16,659 nucleotides of DNA, from positions 1-16,659 of the forward strand of contig JAJAZM010000019.1 of NCBI GenBank assembly GCA_026785645.1, written 5' to 3'. A program made the translations under genes and the position numbers. This document shows positions 1 through 8,054 of the stretch, in pieces. A model generated the notes under the pieces. That model did not search any database, was not told the DNA's origin, and saw nothing but the letters and a program-made list of their open reading frames with translations. The stretch comes from Sphingomonas bacterium (GTDB lineage Bacteria > Pseudomonadota > Alphaproteobacteria > Sphingomonadales > Sphingomonadaceae). Positions within the stretch are counted from its first letter, which is position 1. Each line of letters starts with the position of its first letter.

Positions 1-194
1 GTATATCCCGTTTGGCGGCGGATCGCGGGTCTGCGTCGGGGCGCGCGTCGCCCCCCGCGCAGCGCGGGCCCACCACCCGCCCCGGGGCGCGGCGGGGGCA
101 GTAAGCCCCCGCGCACGGCCCCATGTCCGGGCGGGCGGGGGGGGGCACGCCCGCCCCGACGCATACCCGCGATCCGCCGCCAAACGGAATATAT
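1..194. repeat. Imperfect inverted repeat (foldback) at the window edge
   Basis: Bases 1-43 and the reverse complement of 152-194 match at 40 of 43 positions. Both arms encode the same P450 heme-loop peptide, YIPFGGGSRVCVGA: the left arm on the plus strand, the right arm on the minus strand. The three mismatches (positions 1, 7 and 31) all fall at third codon positions and are silent (Gln, Ile, Val). The centre, 44-151, is about 88% G+C with a G9 run and contains a perfect 8-bp hairpin (92-99 with 105-112, loop AGTAA). It does not resemble the continuation of a P450. The most likely explanation is a chimeric or foldback contig end that joins two closely related P450 alleles or paralogs. A genuine inverted duplication is possible but less likely. 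Confidence 0.85.
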
Positions 195-1354
195 TGAAAG
201 CGGTGCCGCTTGGCTTTCTCCTCGGGCAGGAAGCGATCGCCATCGAATATGTCGGGTTCATCCCAAAGGCGCTTGTGGCGGTGGATCAGCCACGGCCAGA
301 TCGAGATGATATCGCCGGCAGCTACTTGGTGCTCGCGCAAGCTGTCGGCGGCGACGGCCTGACGGTCGATCCGGGGCGCGGATGGGTAAAGCCGAAGCGT
401 CTCTTCGATCGTTCGACGGAGCAGCGGAAGTCGATCTGGCAGCTGCATATCATCAGCGCCGACAGACAGCGCCGCCTGTGCTTCGACCGCGATTTGGCGC
501 TGCAACTCGGGTTGCTCCGAAAGCAGGAACAGCGTCCACGCCACGGCGTTGGCGGTCGTCTCATGACCGGCGAGGTAAAAGGTTGCGGCATTGTCGATCG
601 CGAGCGCTTCCGCCTCATTCCGTCCGAAACGCTTGCCGAGTGCTGCAATCAGCTTTCCCAGAAAGTCCTGCGACTGACCGGTGCGGAAGCGGTCGCGGAC
701 AACGGCGGCTAGCGTTTCGCGCAGATAGATTTGACCGCGCTGACCGGCGCGTGCCTTGGCCGTCAAGTTGATCGCCGGCAAGCCAAGCAATGCTTGCACC
801 CGGCGCCCGCTCAAGGCATCCAGCGCGGCCCCAATATGCCCCATTGCCTCATCGCTGGTAAGCCGCGGATCTCCTTCGAACAAGCTGTCAGCGATGATTC
901 GCATCGTCGTCGTCGTTGCCTCAACTGCCATGTCGACCGGGTCGCCTTCGTCCCACCGGGCCATCGTCGCCGCAGCGGCGTCGGCGAACACCGGGACAAG
1001 CGAGTCGACCGCAGTCGGCACGAAGCTGGCCGCAACGATCCGCCGTTGCTCGCGCCACAGCGAGCCGTCCGAGGTTAGCAGCCCGCGGCCAATGACCGGC
1101 GCGAGCAAGCCCTTGACGATTTTTGGTTTCTCGTAATTGGCGGCATTGTCGAGCAAGACGTGCTGAATCGCGTCCGGCTCGAGCGGAATGTGGACGGTGA
1201 AGCCCAGCACTTCGCGCCGCATGTACGTTTGGTTGAACGCGGCTTCCGACCAGCCATAGACGGCGTTGCGGGCTCGTTCACCGAAGAACCCGCGCCACAC
1301 GGCTACCGGACCTGAACCGCGTGGCGGGTATGGCGGGCTGAAGCGCTCGCTCAT
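152..1354 (-). CDS. Cytochrome P450, 3' end missing
   Basis: Heme-thiolate monooxygenase that would insert one oxygen atom into a substrate using electrons from a redox partner; the substrate cannot be told. The 401 readable residues hold the C-helix WREQRR (100-105), the I-helix oxygen-activation motif AGHETT (262-267), the K-helix ExxR (E318, R321 in ETLRLYP), the meander region ending PDIFDGDRF, and the heme loop FGGGSRVCVGA (391-401) with Cys398 as the iron ligand. Bacterial P450s usually have another 40-50 residues after this loop. Here homology stops at base 152 and the frame runs, open, into very GC-rich sequence to the window edge. The ATG overlaps the smc stop codon as ATGA, so translation is probably coupled to smc. 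No ferredoxin or reductase gene is adjacent. Family and fold are certain; the truncation is probably an assembly effect rather than a pseudogene. Confidence 0.93.
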
Positions 1355-4300
1355 TCGGCGGCCAGCAGGCGTTCAGCATTACCCAAATCGACCGACACCA
1401 GGCGGCTGACGCCCTGTTCGATCATTGTCACGCCATAGAGGCGATGCATCCGCGCCATCGTCACAGCATTGTGGGTGACGATCAAATAGCGGGTGTCGGT
1501 CTCGGCGGTCATTCGATCGAGCAGGTCGCAAAAGCGATCGACGTTGGCGTCGTCGAGCGGCGCGTCGACCTCGTCGAGCACGCAGATTGGCGCGGGGTTG
1601 GTCAGGAACAGCCCGAAGATCAGTGCCACGGCAGTCAACGCTTGTTCGCCACCCGACAGCAAGGTCAGCGCGCTGAGGCGCTTGCCGGGCGGCTGGGCCA
1701 TGATCTCGAGCCCGGCCTCGAGCGGGTCGTCGCTCTCGACCAGTTCGAGATGCGCCTGCCCGCCATCGAACAGGGTGGTGAACAGGCTTCGGAAATGGCC
1801 GTCGACCTTTTCGAATGCGTCGAGCAAGCGCACCCGGCCTTCGCGGTTGAGGCTGCCGATCGAGCCCCGCAGCCGGTTGATCGCTTCCTGCAGTTCGTCG
1901 CGCTCGGCGGCACCTTGTGCGCGGGTCGCGTCGAGCTCAGCAAGCTCGCTTTCGGCGACGAGGTTGACCGGCCCCAGACGTTCGCGCTCGGCGGACAATC
2001 GCTCGAAGCTCGCACGCTCGACCTCAGCGCGATCAAGCGCGGCCGGTTCGAAGGCGAAGCGCTCGGGCAGCAACGGCGGCGGGCATTCGAACTTCTCGCC
2101 ACATTCGCGTGCGAGCTCGCCGCGGCGCGCCTGCTGGGCTTCGGCGCGGGCGACCGCGCCCGCGCGCTCCTCGCGCGCCGCTGCGAACCCCTCGCCCGAA
2201 TCGGCCAGCGCCCGCGCCGCGACCGCGATGGCTTGCTCGGCATCGGCTTCGGCGCTCGCCGCCGCCGACACTGCCGCCTCGCTCGACGCATTGTCCTGCT
2301 CGATCCGGTCGATCTCCACCGCCAGCCGATCAGGCTCGCCGGTCAGTGCGGCGCGCTCGTCGGCCAGCGCCGCTGCCCGCGCGGCGGTTTCGACCAATCG
2401 CTCGCCTGCCTTTCGACCGCGTTCGCGCCACTCGCCAGTCTCGCGCTGGGCCGCGGCGTCGCGCTCGCGGTCAGCAGCAAGCTCACGCGCGCGGGTTGCA
2501 GCAGCAGCACGGCGGTCAGCGACCTGCTCGCCTGCTGAAGCCGCCGTGGCGCGCGCTTGATCAATCTCGCTCGCCAGCACCGCCGGGTCGGCCAAGGCAC
2601 CGAGCGCTTTGTCGGCCGCCGCGACCGACTGGGCGCTGGCTTCAATCAACGGATCAAGATCAGCCCGGCGTTCGGCCAGCGCAGCGCGCTGGGCGTCGAG
2701 CCGGTCGAGCGCATTGGTGGCCGAATCCACCGCGCGTACCGAATCACGCGACAAACGCTCGGCAGCGGTCGCAGCGGCGCGGGCCAGATCGAATTCGCGG
2801 CGATATTGCTCGACCGATGCAGCCGCCGAATCGCGGGTTTGTGCAGCGCCAGCAACCGCGGTTTCAGCATCCGGCAATGCCCGGTCGAGTTCGACCAGTC
2901 GATTGGTGCGGATCAGGCGTTCGGCGGTCGCCGCTCCGCCGCTGGTGGCGACAAAGCCATCCCACCGCCGCATCACCCCGTCGCGAGTCACCAGCCGCTG
3001 CCCGACGACGAGGATTTGCCCGTCGTCGCTGGTCGCCACCCCGACCTGGCTTAATCGTCGCGCCAGTTCGGGCGGGGCGCTGGCATAGTTGGACAATGGT
3101 TCGAGGTCGGCGGCGAGCGCGGGATCAGCGGGTTCGATCGTGCTTCCCAGCCAGCGGCGGGGGCCATCGGACCCGATCGACGCCTGCAGATCGTCCCCCA
3201 GCGCCGCCGCAATCGCGCGTTCGTAGCCAGGCTCGGCGCGGACGTCGATCGACCCTCCGCCGCCCTGCGCCAGCGCGTCGGCCAATGCCTTGCGTTCGGA
3301 CCATGCCGCCGCCAGCGCCGCCCGGGCCGAGGCCAGGGCGCTTTCGGCAATGTCGCGTGCTGCGGCGGCATCGGCGCGACCGATATCGGCCCGTTCGATC
3401 GCCTGCTCGGCCTCGGCCAATTGCTTGGATGCGGCGAGCGACTGATGCTCGGTTGTCTCGCGCGCGTGGCGATGATCGGCGCCATCGCCGAGGTCGGCGA
3501 TCTGCTGCTCGATACGCGCCACGTCGGTGGCACTTCGATCGGCCTGCGCGCGCGCCGCGTCGAACGCGGCCTCGGCCACCCGTCGCTCGGCGCGCATCGC
3601 GGCTTCGCGCGCAAGCAATCCGGCCAACGCGGCCTCGGCTCCTCGCGACAATTGCTCGGCCTGATTGAGGTCGGTGGCGAGCCGGGCGGCCTGCGCTTCG
3701 CCATCGCTCAGCCGCGCTTTGATTGCCGCGCGCTCAGCATCGAGCGTGGCACTGGCGCGCGTGGCATCATCGCGAAGCGCCTCCTCGCGTGCTGTCTCGC
3801 TGGCCTGTGCAAGATCGAACCGGTCGAGCTCGGCAAGGCGCCGAACAACGGTGTCGCGTCGGGCGCGCGCGGTTGCCAGCTCATGCGCCAGGGTCCGCGC
3901 CCGATCGCGCACCTCCAACAACGCCGCGCGCCGCTCGGCGAGACCCGCCGTCGCCACTTCCTGCAAGGTTTGCGCGTCGATCATCGCCTGCTGCAGTCGG
4001 CCGACCGACGCGGCCGCAGACTCGGCTTCCTCACCGGCCTTGGTCGCCGCGGCCTGCGCTTCATCCCAGCGGGCGAACAGCAATTTGGCTTCGGCGGCGC
4101 GAATCCGGTCGGTCAGGGTACGGTAACGTTCGGCGGCGCGCGCCTGCCGCCGGAGCGTTGCGGCGCGGCTTTCCTGGTCGGACAGCAGTTCGTCGAGGCG
4201 GGTGATATTCGCTTCGGCGGCGCGTAATTTCTGCTCGGCATCCTTGCGTCGTGCATGGAGCCCCGAAATCCCCGCTGCTTCCTCAAGCATCTGGCGGCGC

Positions 4301-4779
4301 TCGACCGGCTTGGCGGCGATCACCGATCCGATCCGACCTTGGCTGACCAATGCCGGCGAATGGGCGCCGGTCGCGGCATCGGCGAACAGCAAGGCGATGT
4401 CCTTCTGCCGCACATCGCGTCCGTTTATCCGATAGGCCGAACCCGCGCCGCGCTCGATCCGGCGGGTGACTTCGCTTTCGCCGACCCGCTCGCCGTCGCC
4501 CGCTGAATCCTTGGCCGAATCGCGCTCGATCAGCAGCGACACTTCGGCGAAATCGCGCGCCGGGCGGGTCGCGGTACCGGCGAAGATGACATCGTCCATC
4601 CCCCCGCCGCGAAGCGACTTGGGACTGGCTTCGCCCATCACCCAGCGGATCGCCTCGAGCAGGTTGGACTTGCCGCAACCATTGGGCCCGACGACTCCGG
4701 TCAGCCCGGGCTCGATCCTCAGCTCAGCCGAATCGACGAAGCTCTTGAACCCGCCGAGTTTGAGCCTGCGGATCTTCAT
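1351..4779 (-). CDS. smc: Chromosome segregation ATPase SMC
   Basis: SMC dimers, with ScpA and ScpB, form the bacterial condensin that loads on DNA near the origin and aligns chromosome arms. The 1142-residue length suits the family. The N-terminal head has Walker A GPNGCGKSN (31-39). Long Ala/Arg/Glu-rich coiled coils follow, about 160-490 and 650-980. The globular hinge lies at roughly 490-640. The C-terminal head carries the ABC signature LSGGEQ (1041-1046), Walker B with DEVD (1069-1072), and the switch His in THN (about 1103). The ATG at 4779 has a GGGGAG-type ribosome-binding site and lies 24 bases after the DsbA-like gene; the stop overlaps the P450 start. scpA and scpB are not in the window. 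Many long frames on the opposite strand here are by-products of GC-rich codons. Confidence 0.98.
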   Translation of the reverse strand: MKIRRLKLGGFKSFVDSAELRIEPGLTGVVGPNGCGKSNLLEAIRWVMGEASPKSLRGGGMDDVIFAGTATRPARDFAEVSLLIERDSAKDSAGDGERVGESEVTRRIERGAGSAYRINGRDVRQKDIALLFADAATGAHSPALVSQGRIGSVIAAKPVERRQMLEEAAGISGLHARRKDAEQKLRAAEANITRLDELLSDQESRAATLRRQARAAERYRTLTDRIRAAEAKLLFARWDEAQAAATKAGEEAESAAASVGRLQQAMIDAQTLQEVATAGLAERRAALLEVRDRARTLAHELATARARRDTVVRRLAELDRFDLAQASETAREEALRDDATRASATLDAERAAIKARLSDGEAQAARLATDLNQAEQLSRGAEAALAGLLAREAAMRAERRVAEAAFDAARAQADRSATDVARIEQQIADLGDGADHRHARETTEHQSLAASKQLAEAEQAIERADIGRADAAAARDIAESALASARAALAAAWSERKALADALAQGGGGSIDVRAEPGYERAIAAALGDDLQASIGSDGPRRWLGSTIEPADPALAADLEPLSNYASAPPELARRLSQVGVATSDDGQILVVGQRLVTRDGVMRRWDGFVATSGGAATAERLIRTNRLVELDRALPDAETAVAGAAQTRDSAAASVEQYRREFDLARAAATAAERLSRDSVRAVDSATNALDRLDAQRAALAERRADLDPLIEASAQSVAAADKALGALADPAVLASEIDQARATAASAGEQVADRRAAAATRARELAADRERDAAAQRETGEWRERGRKAGERLVETAARAAALADERAALTGEPDRLAVEIDRIEQDNASSEAAVSAAASAEADAEQAIAVAARALADSGEGFAAAREERAGAVARAEAQQARRGELARECGEKFECPPPLLPERFAFEPAALDRAEVERASFERLSAERERLGPVNLVAESELAELDATRAQGAAERDELQEAINRLRGSIGSLNREGRVRLLDAFEKVDGHFRSLFTTLFDGGQAHLELVESDDPLEAGLEIMAQPPGKRLSALTLLSGGEQALTAVALIFGLFLTNPAPICVLDEVDAPLDDANVDRFCDLLDRMTAETDTRYLIVTHNAVTMARMHRLYGVTMIEQGVSRLVSVDLGNAERLLAAE

Positions 4780-4803
4780 CTGCCGGCTCTCCCCGCGAGA
4801 TTG

Positions 4804-5571
4804 TTACCCGCCAATCGCTTCCTTGAGCGCAGTTTCGACCTGGCTCCACGGGGTCGAGCCGGCCTTGATCTCGATCATCTTGCCATTGAGGATGAACGAC
4901 GGGGTGCCGGGAAGATCGGGATAAGCGGTGGTTGCATCGGCCTGCATCTGGACCAGCTTGGTCGGTGCTTCGGGATCGGCGAGACAGGCGGCAGTCTTTG
5001 TCGCGGGAAGTCCGCGCATCGCCGCCCATTGCGGGAAGCCGGCGATCTTGGCGACTTCGGCCAGCTGCTGGTTCGGAGCAAGCGCAGCGATCGCCTGCAT
5101 CTGCGCCGGATCGGCCCCCTGAATTTTGGCGATCCACTCGGGTTGGTCGGTGTACAGCTGGCGGGTCAAGCCGAAGAAGCTCGACGGGCCGCCGCAGCGG
5201 GCGACGACCGAGGCCGCCATGTCATAACCATCGCGGACGTAATTGCGGAATTCGAACGAGACCTTGCCGGTCTTCACATATTGGTCGGTCAGCGGCTTCA
5301 TGCCGGTTTCGTCAAACTCGCGGCAATGCGGGCAGGTCATCGACCCGAATTCAATCAGTTTCACCGCTGCATTGGGGTTGCCCATGACGAACCCGCCCTC
5401 AGGAGTCTGGGCAACGACCGTCGACCAGTCGCCGCCATTGGGCGCCGGAACTGCCTCGACCGGGCCACCAGTTGCGGTTGCAGTCGCGCCGTTGCCGCTC
5501 TTCTCGGCATTGCAGGCAGTAACCGCGCAGGCAGCAGCGGCAACGCCGCACATAATGAATTTGTGGATCAC
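4804..5571 (-). CDS. DsbA-like thioredoxin-fold lipoprotein
   Basis: Predicted envelope thiol-disulfide oxidoreductase of the DsbA/BdbD type. The 255-residue protein begins with a short lipoprotein signal peptide (MIHKF, a hydrophobic stretch, then lipobox VTAC with Cys20 as the lipidated residue). A low-complexity linker runs to about 50 and a thioredoxin fold with an inserted helical domain follows. The active site is CPHC (80-83), the motif typical of oxidising DsbA enzymes, and the cis-proline is in GTPSF (Pro224). Two more cysteines (126, 196) could form a second disulfide. The start is GTG at 5571, with GGAG nine bases upstream; it overlaps the DUF721 stop as GTGA. An internal ATG (5553) would lose the charged N-region of the signal peptide. 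No dsbB is adjacent, so the partner is unknown. Confidence 0.9.
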   Translation of the reverse strand: MIHKFIMCGVAAAACAVTACNAEKSGNGATATATGGPVEAVPAPNGGDWSTVVAQTPEGGFVMGNPNAAVKLIEFGSMTCPHCREFDETGMKPLTDQYVKTGKVSFEFRNYVRDGYDMAASVVARCGGPSSFFGLTRQLYTDQPEWIAKIQGADPAQMQAIAALAPNQQLAEVAKIAGFPQWAAMRGLPATKTAACLADPEAPTKLVQMQADATTAYPDLPGTPSFILNGKMIEIKAGSTPWSQVETALKEAIGG

Positions 5572-6134
5572 GTCAGTTTGCTCCGGATAATTGGAATTGG
5601 GATGTCGTCATTGGTGTCGAACGCAGGCGCGCCGTTTGATCCGGCGATATGCCCGGCAAGCGATTCGAGGCAAGCCCGAAGCTCGGGATCGGCAATTGCT
5701 CGGAGCCCCTCGCCAAGCTCGGCCGAGACCGGACCCTTGGCCGGGGCCACGCGGCGCGGCGCGGCGGTTGGCATCCGCCCTTGGCGGAATGCAATCTGGA
5801 CTATCGCTTGATAACCGAAGAAGCGATTGACCCGGTCGATGATCATCGGGCCGAGATGCTGGACCAAGGGGGCATGCGCGCCCTCGACCAGCAGCGTGAG
5901 GGTGCCACCCGATTTCTTGCCGGTCGGAAAGCGGATCGATTCGGGTGAGGACACTTTGGCGTAGCGTTCGCCGACGATTTCCTTCCAGCGGCTGACCACC
6001 GCGCTCTGGACGAAGCCGAAGCGCTTGAAGGCGAGCCCGCCGATATCGCCGATTATCTCGCCAGTGGCGCGGGCGCGGCCCCGGCGCGGCGCTTCTTCCT
6101 TGGGCTTGGGCGGTTTCGACATCGTGCCGATCAT
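5568..6134 (-). CDS. DUF721 (DciA-like) protein
   Basis: DUF721 proteins include DciA, the replicative-helicase operator that replaces DnaC in many bacteria. A role in DnaB loading is inferred from the family, not visible directly. In this 188-residue protein the domain covers about 25-118 and shows the family pattern: VVSRWKEIVGERYAKVSSP (47-64), a strand LTLLVEGAHAPLVQHLGP, then IIDRVNRFFGYQAI. A Pro/Arg/Lys-rich N-terminus (to about 24) and a loosely conserved tail flank it. Two starts are possible, ATG at 6134 or at 6122 (MSKPPKP); neither has a clear ribosome-binding site. The gene is divergent from mutY, with only 14 or 26 bases between start codons, and is first in the run DUF721 / DsbA-like / smc / P450. 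Confidence 0.88.
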   Translation of the reverse strand: MIGTMSKPPKPKEEAPRRGRARATGEIIGDIGGLAFKRFGFVQSAVVSRWKEIVGERYAKVSSPESIRFPTGKKSGGTLTLLVEGAHAPLVQHLGPMIIDRVNRFFGYQAIVQIAFRQGRMPTAAPRRVAPAKGPVSAELGEGLRAIADPELRACLESLAGHIAGSNGAPAFDTNDDIPIPIIRSKLT

Positions 6135-6148
6135 GCCATAGCATCGCC

Positions 6149-7138
6149 ATGCCCGCCAGTGCCGCGACCCGCCTCACCGACCATTATCGCGCTTATGCGC
6201 GGCTGTTGCCGTGGCGGGCTCCGCCCGGAGCGGAGCGGGCCGACCCGTATCGCGTCTGGCTGAGCGAGGTCATGCTTCAGCAGACCACGGTCGCGACGGT
6301 GATCCCGCGCTTCCTGCGCTTCGTCGAGCGCTGGCCGAGCATCGCGGCGCTGGCCGCCGCGCCCGATGATGAGGTCCTCGGCGAGTGGGCCGGGCTGGGC
6401 TATTATGCGCGAGCTCGAAACCTGATCGCCTGCGCCCGCCAAGTCGCGGCGCTGGGCGCTTTCCCCGACACCGAGGCCGGTCTTCGAGCGCTTCCGGGGA
6501 TCGGCGATTATACGGCGGCGGCGATCGCTGCGATTGCGTTTGGACGCGACACCGTGCCGATCGACACCAATGTCGATCGGGTCGTCGCCCGCCTGCACGC
6601 GACCTCGAACAAAGCCGCCATCCGGGCTGCGGCGGCAGCGATGGTCCCGGCGGGGCAAGCGGGCGATTTCGCTCAGGCGATGATGGACTTGGGTGCGACC
6701 ATCTGCCGGCCGCGCGGCCCCGACTGCGCGGCTTGCCCACTAAGCGAAGACTGCCGCGCGCTGGCGCTCGGTTGCCCCGGGACATTTCCGGTCAAGCTGC
6801 CGCGCAAGGTCCGACCGGTGCGATTCGGAGTGGCGCACTGGATCGAGCGCGAGTCGGCCGTGTGGCTGGTGCGACGCCCGACGAAGGGACTGCTCGGCGG
6901 GATGGCGGCGCTGCCTGGATCGGAATGGGGCGATACGCCGGTCAACGCGCCCGCCCTGGCCGAGGTGCGACATGGATTCACCCATTTCGAACTTCGGCTG
7001 TCGGTGGTTGCTCGGGCCGCGCCCGAGGGCGAAGGTTGGTGGCAGTCGATCGACCGCCTTGACGAATCCGGCCTGCCAACCCTCTATCGCCGCGCAATCG
7101 ATGCGGTGCTTGACCGAAGGAATCAGCTTGCCGCGTGA
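6149..7138 (+). CDS. mutY: Adenine DNA glycosylase MutY
   Basis: Removes adenine mispaired with 8-oxoguanine or guanine, preventing G:C to T:A mutations after oxidative damage. The 329-residue protein has the catalytic Glu40 in WLSEVMLQQT, the helix-hairpin-helix LPGIGDYTAAAIAAIAFG (115-132), and the catalytic Asp143 in NVDRVVAR. It also has a complete [4Fe-4S] set spaced C-X6-C-X2-C-X5-C (186, 193, 196, 202). The C-terminal NUDIX-like domain that reads 8-oxoG follows (about 220-329), with GLLGG and GFTHFELRL. The ATG at 6149 is the only start that keeps the N-terminal helix; it has no clear ribosome-binding site, so a leaderless or very short-leader mRNA is plausible. The 3' end overlaps nudC by 11 bases. 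Confidence 0.97.
   Translation: MPASAATRLTDHYRAYARLLPWRAPPGAERADPYRVWLSEVMLQQTTVATVIPRFLRFVERWPSIAALAAAPDDEVLGEWAGLGYYARARNLIACARQVAALGAFPDTEAGLRALPGIGDYTAAAIAAIAFGRDTVPIDTNVDRVVARLHATSNKAAIRAAAAAMVPAGQAGDFAQAMMDLGATICRPRGPDCAACPLSEDCRALALGCPGTFPVKLPRKVRPVRFGVAHWIERESAVWLVRRPTKGLLGGMAALPGSEWGDTPVNAPALAEVRHGFTHFELRLSVVARAAPEGEGWWQSIDRLDESGLPTLYRRAIDAVLDRRNQLAA
7117..7130 (+). promoter_or_regulatory. Ribosome-binding site and TTG start of nudC
   Basis: AAGGA at 7117-7121, six bases before TTG at 7128, lies inside the last codons of mutY. It is the best ribosome-binding site in the overlap and decides a start that length-based gene callers could place upstream. Confidence 0.65.
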
Positions 7139-7985
7139 ACCCTATTTCGCCGGGCCGGGAATCGACCGCGCCGATGCGCTGCGCAACCGTCCCGAGGCGG
7201 TGGCGGCGTTGCTTGGCCAACCCGACGCGCGTTCGCTGGGATGGGACAGCGGCGCGCCGAAGATCGATTCGACAGGCGGGCTGGTATGGGGCGCGGTCAG
7301 CGGGGACGAACAATTGTTCCTCGGGCTCGACGATGGCGCTCCGCGATTCGCTTCGCTTCCGGCGGCCGACGATGCGGTCGGTCCACGCGCGCGATTCGCG
7401 ATTCTCGGTCAGCTCGATGCGGTCGACGCGCCGTTGTTCGCCGCGGCCTTGAGCCTTGCAAGCTGGCACCAGCGCCACGCTTACTGTTCGCTGTGCGGGT
7501 CGCCAAGCAACATCATTCGCGGCGGCTGGGCGCGGCGCTGCGGGTCCTGCAACGGCGAACATTACCCGCGGGTCGACCCGGTGGTGATCATGCTCGCGAC
7601 GTTCGACGACCGGCTGTTGCTCGGTCGCCAGCCGCAATATCCGCCGGAGCGCTATTCGGCCCTCGCCGGGTACGTCGAGCCGGGCGAAACGATCGAGGCG
7701 GCGGTGGCGCGCGAGCTTGGCGAGGAAGCGGGCATCGCGGTCACCGATGTGCGCTACATCACTAGCCAGCCATGGCCGTTCCCGAGCTCGCTGATGATCG
7801 GCTGCACCGCGACGGCGACCGGCGATGCGCTGACCATCGACCGGCAGGAACTCGACGATGCGCGCTGGTTCACCCGCAACGAGGTTGCCGGCGCGCTTGC
7901 CGGCGAGCCGAATGCGGCCTTCCTTGCGCCACCGCATTTCGCAATCGCTCGAACCCTGATCGACCATTGGCTCGGCGATGCTTGA
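7128..7985 (+). CDS. nudC: NADH pyrophosphatase NudC
   Basis: Zinc-ribbon Nudix hydrolase that cleaves NAD(H) to NMN(H) and AMP and can remove NAD caps from RNA. From the TTG at 7128 the protein has 285 residues: an N-terminal domain, a four-cysteine zinc ribbon (C120, C123, C138, C141), the Nudix box at 181-203 in the form GX5EX7REXXEEXG, then SQPWPFPSS (213-221), the stretch that marks the NudC subfamily. TTG is chosen because AAGGA (7117-7121) sits six bases upstream and the N-terminus LPREPYFAG suits the family. Earlier in-frame starts, for example ATG at 7101, lie deeper inside mutY and lack such a site. The 11-base overlap suggests coupling to mutY; both enzymes handle oxidised or redox nucleotides, though a shared purpose is inference. 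Confidence 0.94.
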   Translation: MPREPYFAGPGIDRADALRNRPEAVAALLGQPDARSLGWDSGAPKIDSTGGLVWGAVSGDEQLFLGLDDGAPRFASLPAADDAVGPRARFAILGQLDAVDAPLFAAALSLASWHQRHAYCSLCGSPSNIIRGGWARRCGSCNGEHYPRVDPVVIMLATFDDRLLLGRQPQYPPERYSALAGYVEPGETIEAAVARELGEEAGIAVTDVRYITSQPWPFPSSLMIGCTATATGDALTIDRQELDDARWFTRNEVAGALAGEPNAAFLAPPHFAIARTLIDHWLGDA

Positions 7986-8054
7986 AGTCGGACAAAGCGC
8001 GCCGTAAAGGCATCGCCAATTCCACGCAGATAACGGCAACGCCGCAGGGGTTTC

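Noticed and set aside
1..194. A MITE or transposon end with terminal inverted repeats
   Set aside because: The arms are P450 coding sequence with silent differences, no target-site duplication can be seen, and the element sits at the window edge.
194..1136. Plus-strand frames at the left end as independent genes
   Set aside because: The minus strand here encodes an unmistakable P450 with all signature motifs.
1444..4227. Several long open frames on the plus strand opposite smc (up to about 519 codons)
   Set aside because: They are Arg/Pro/Ala/Ser-rich, show no family motif and overlap a gene with full SMC motifs; GC-rich codon use opens antisense frames.
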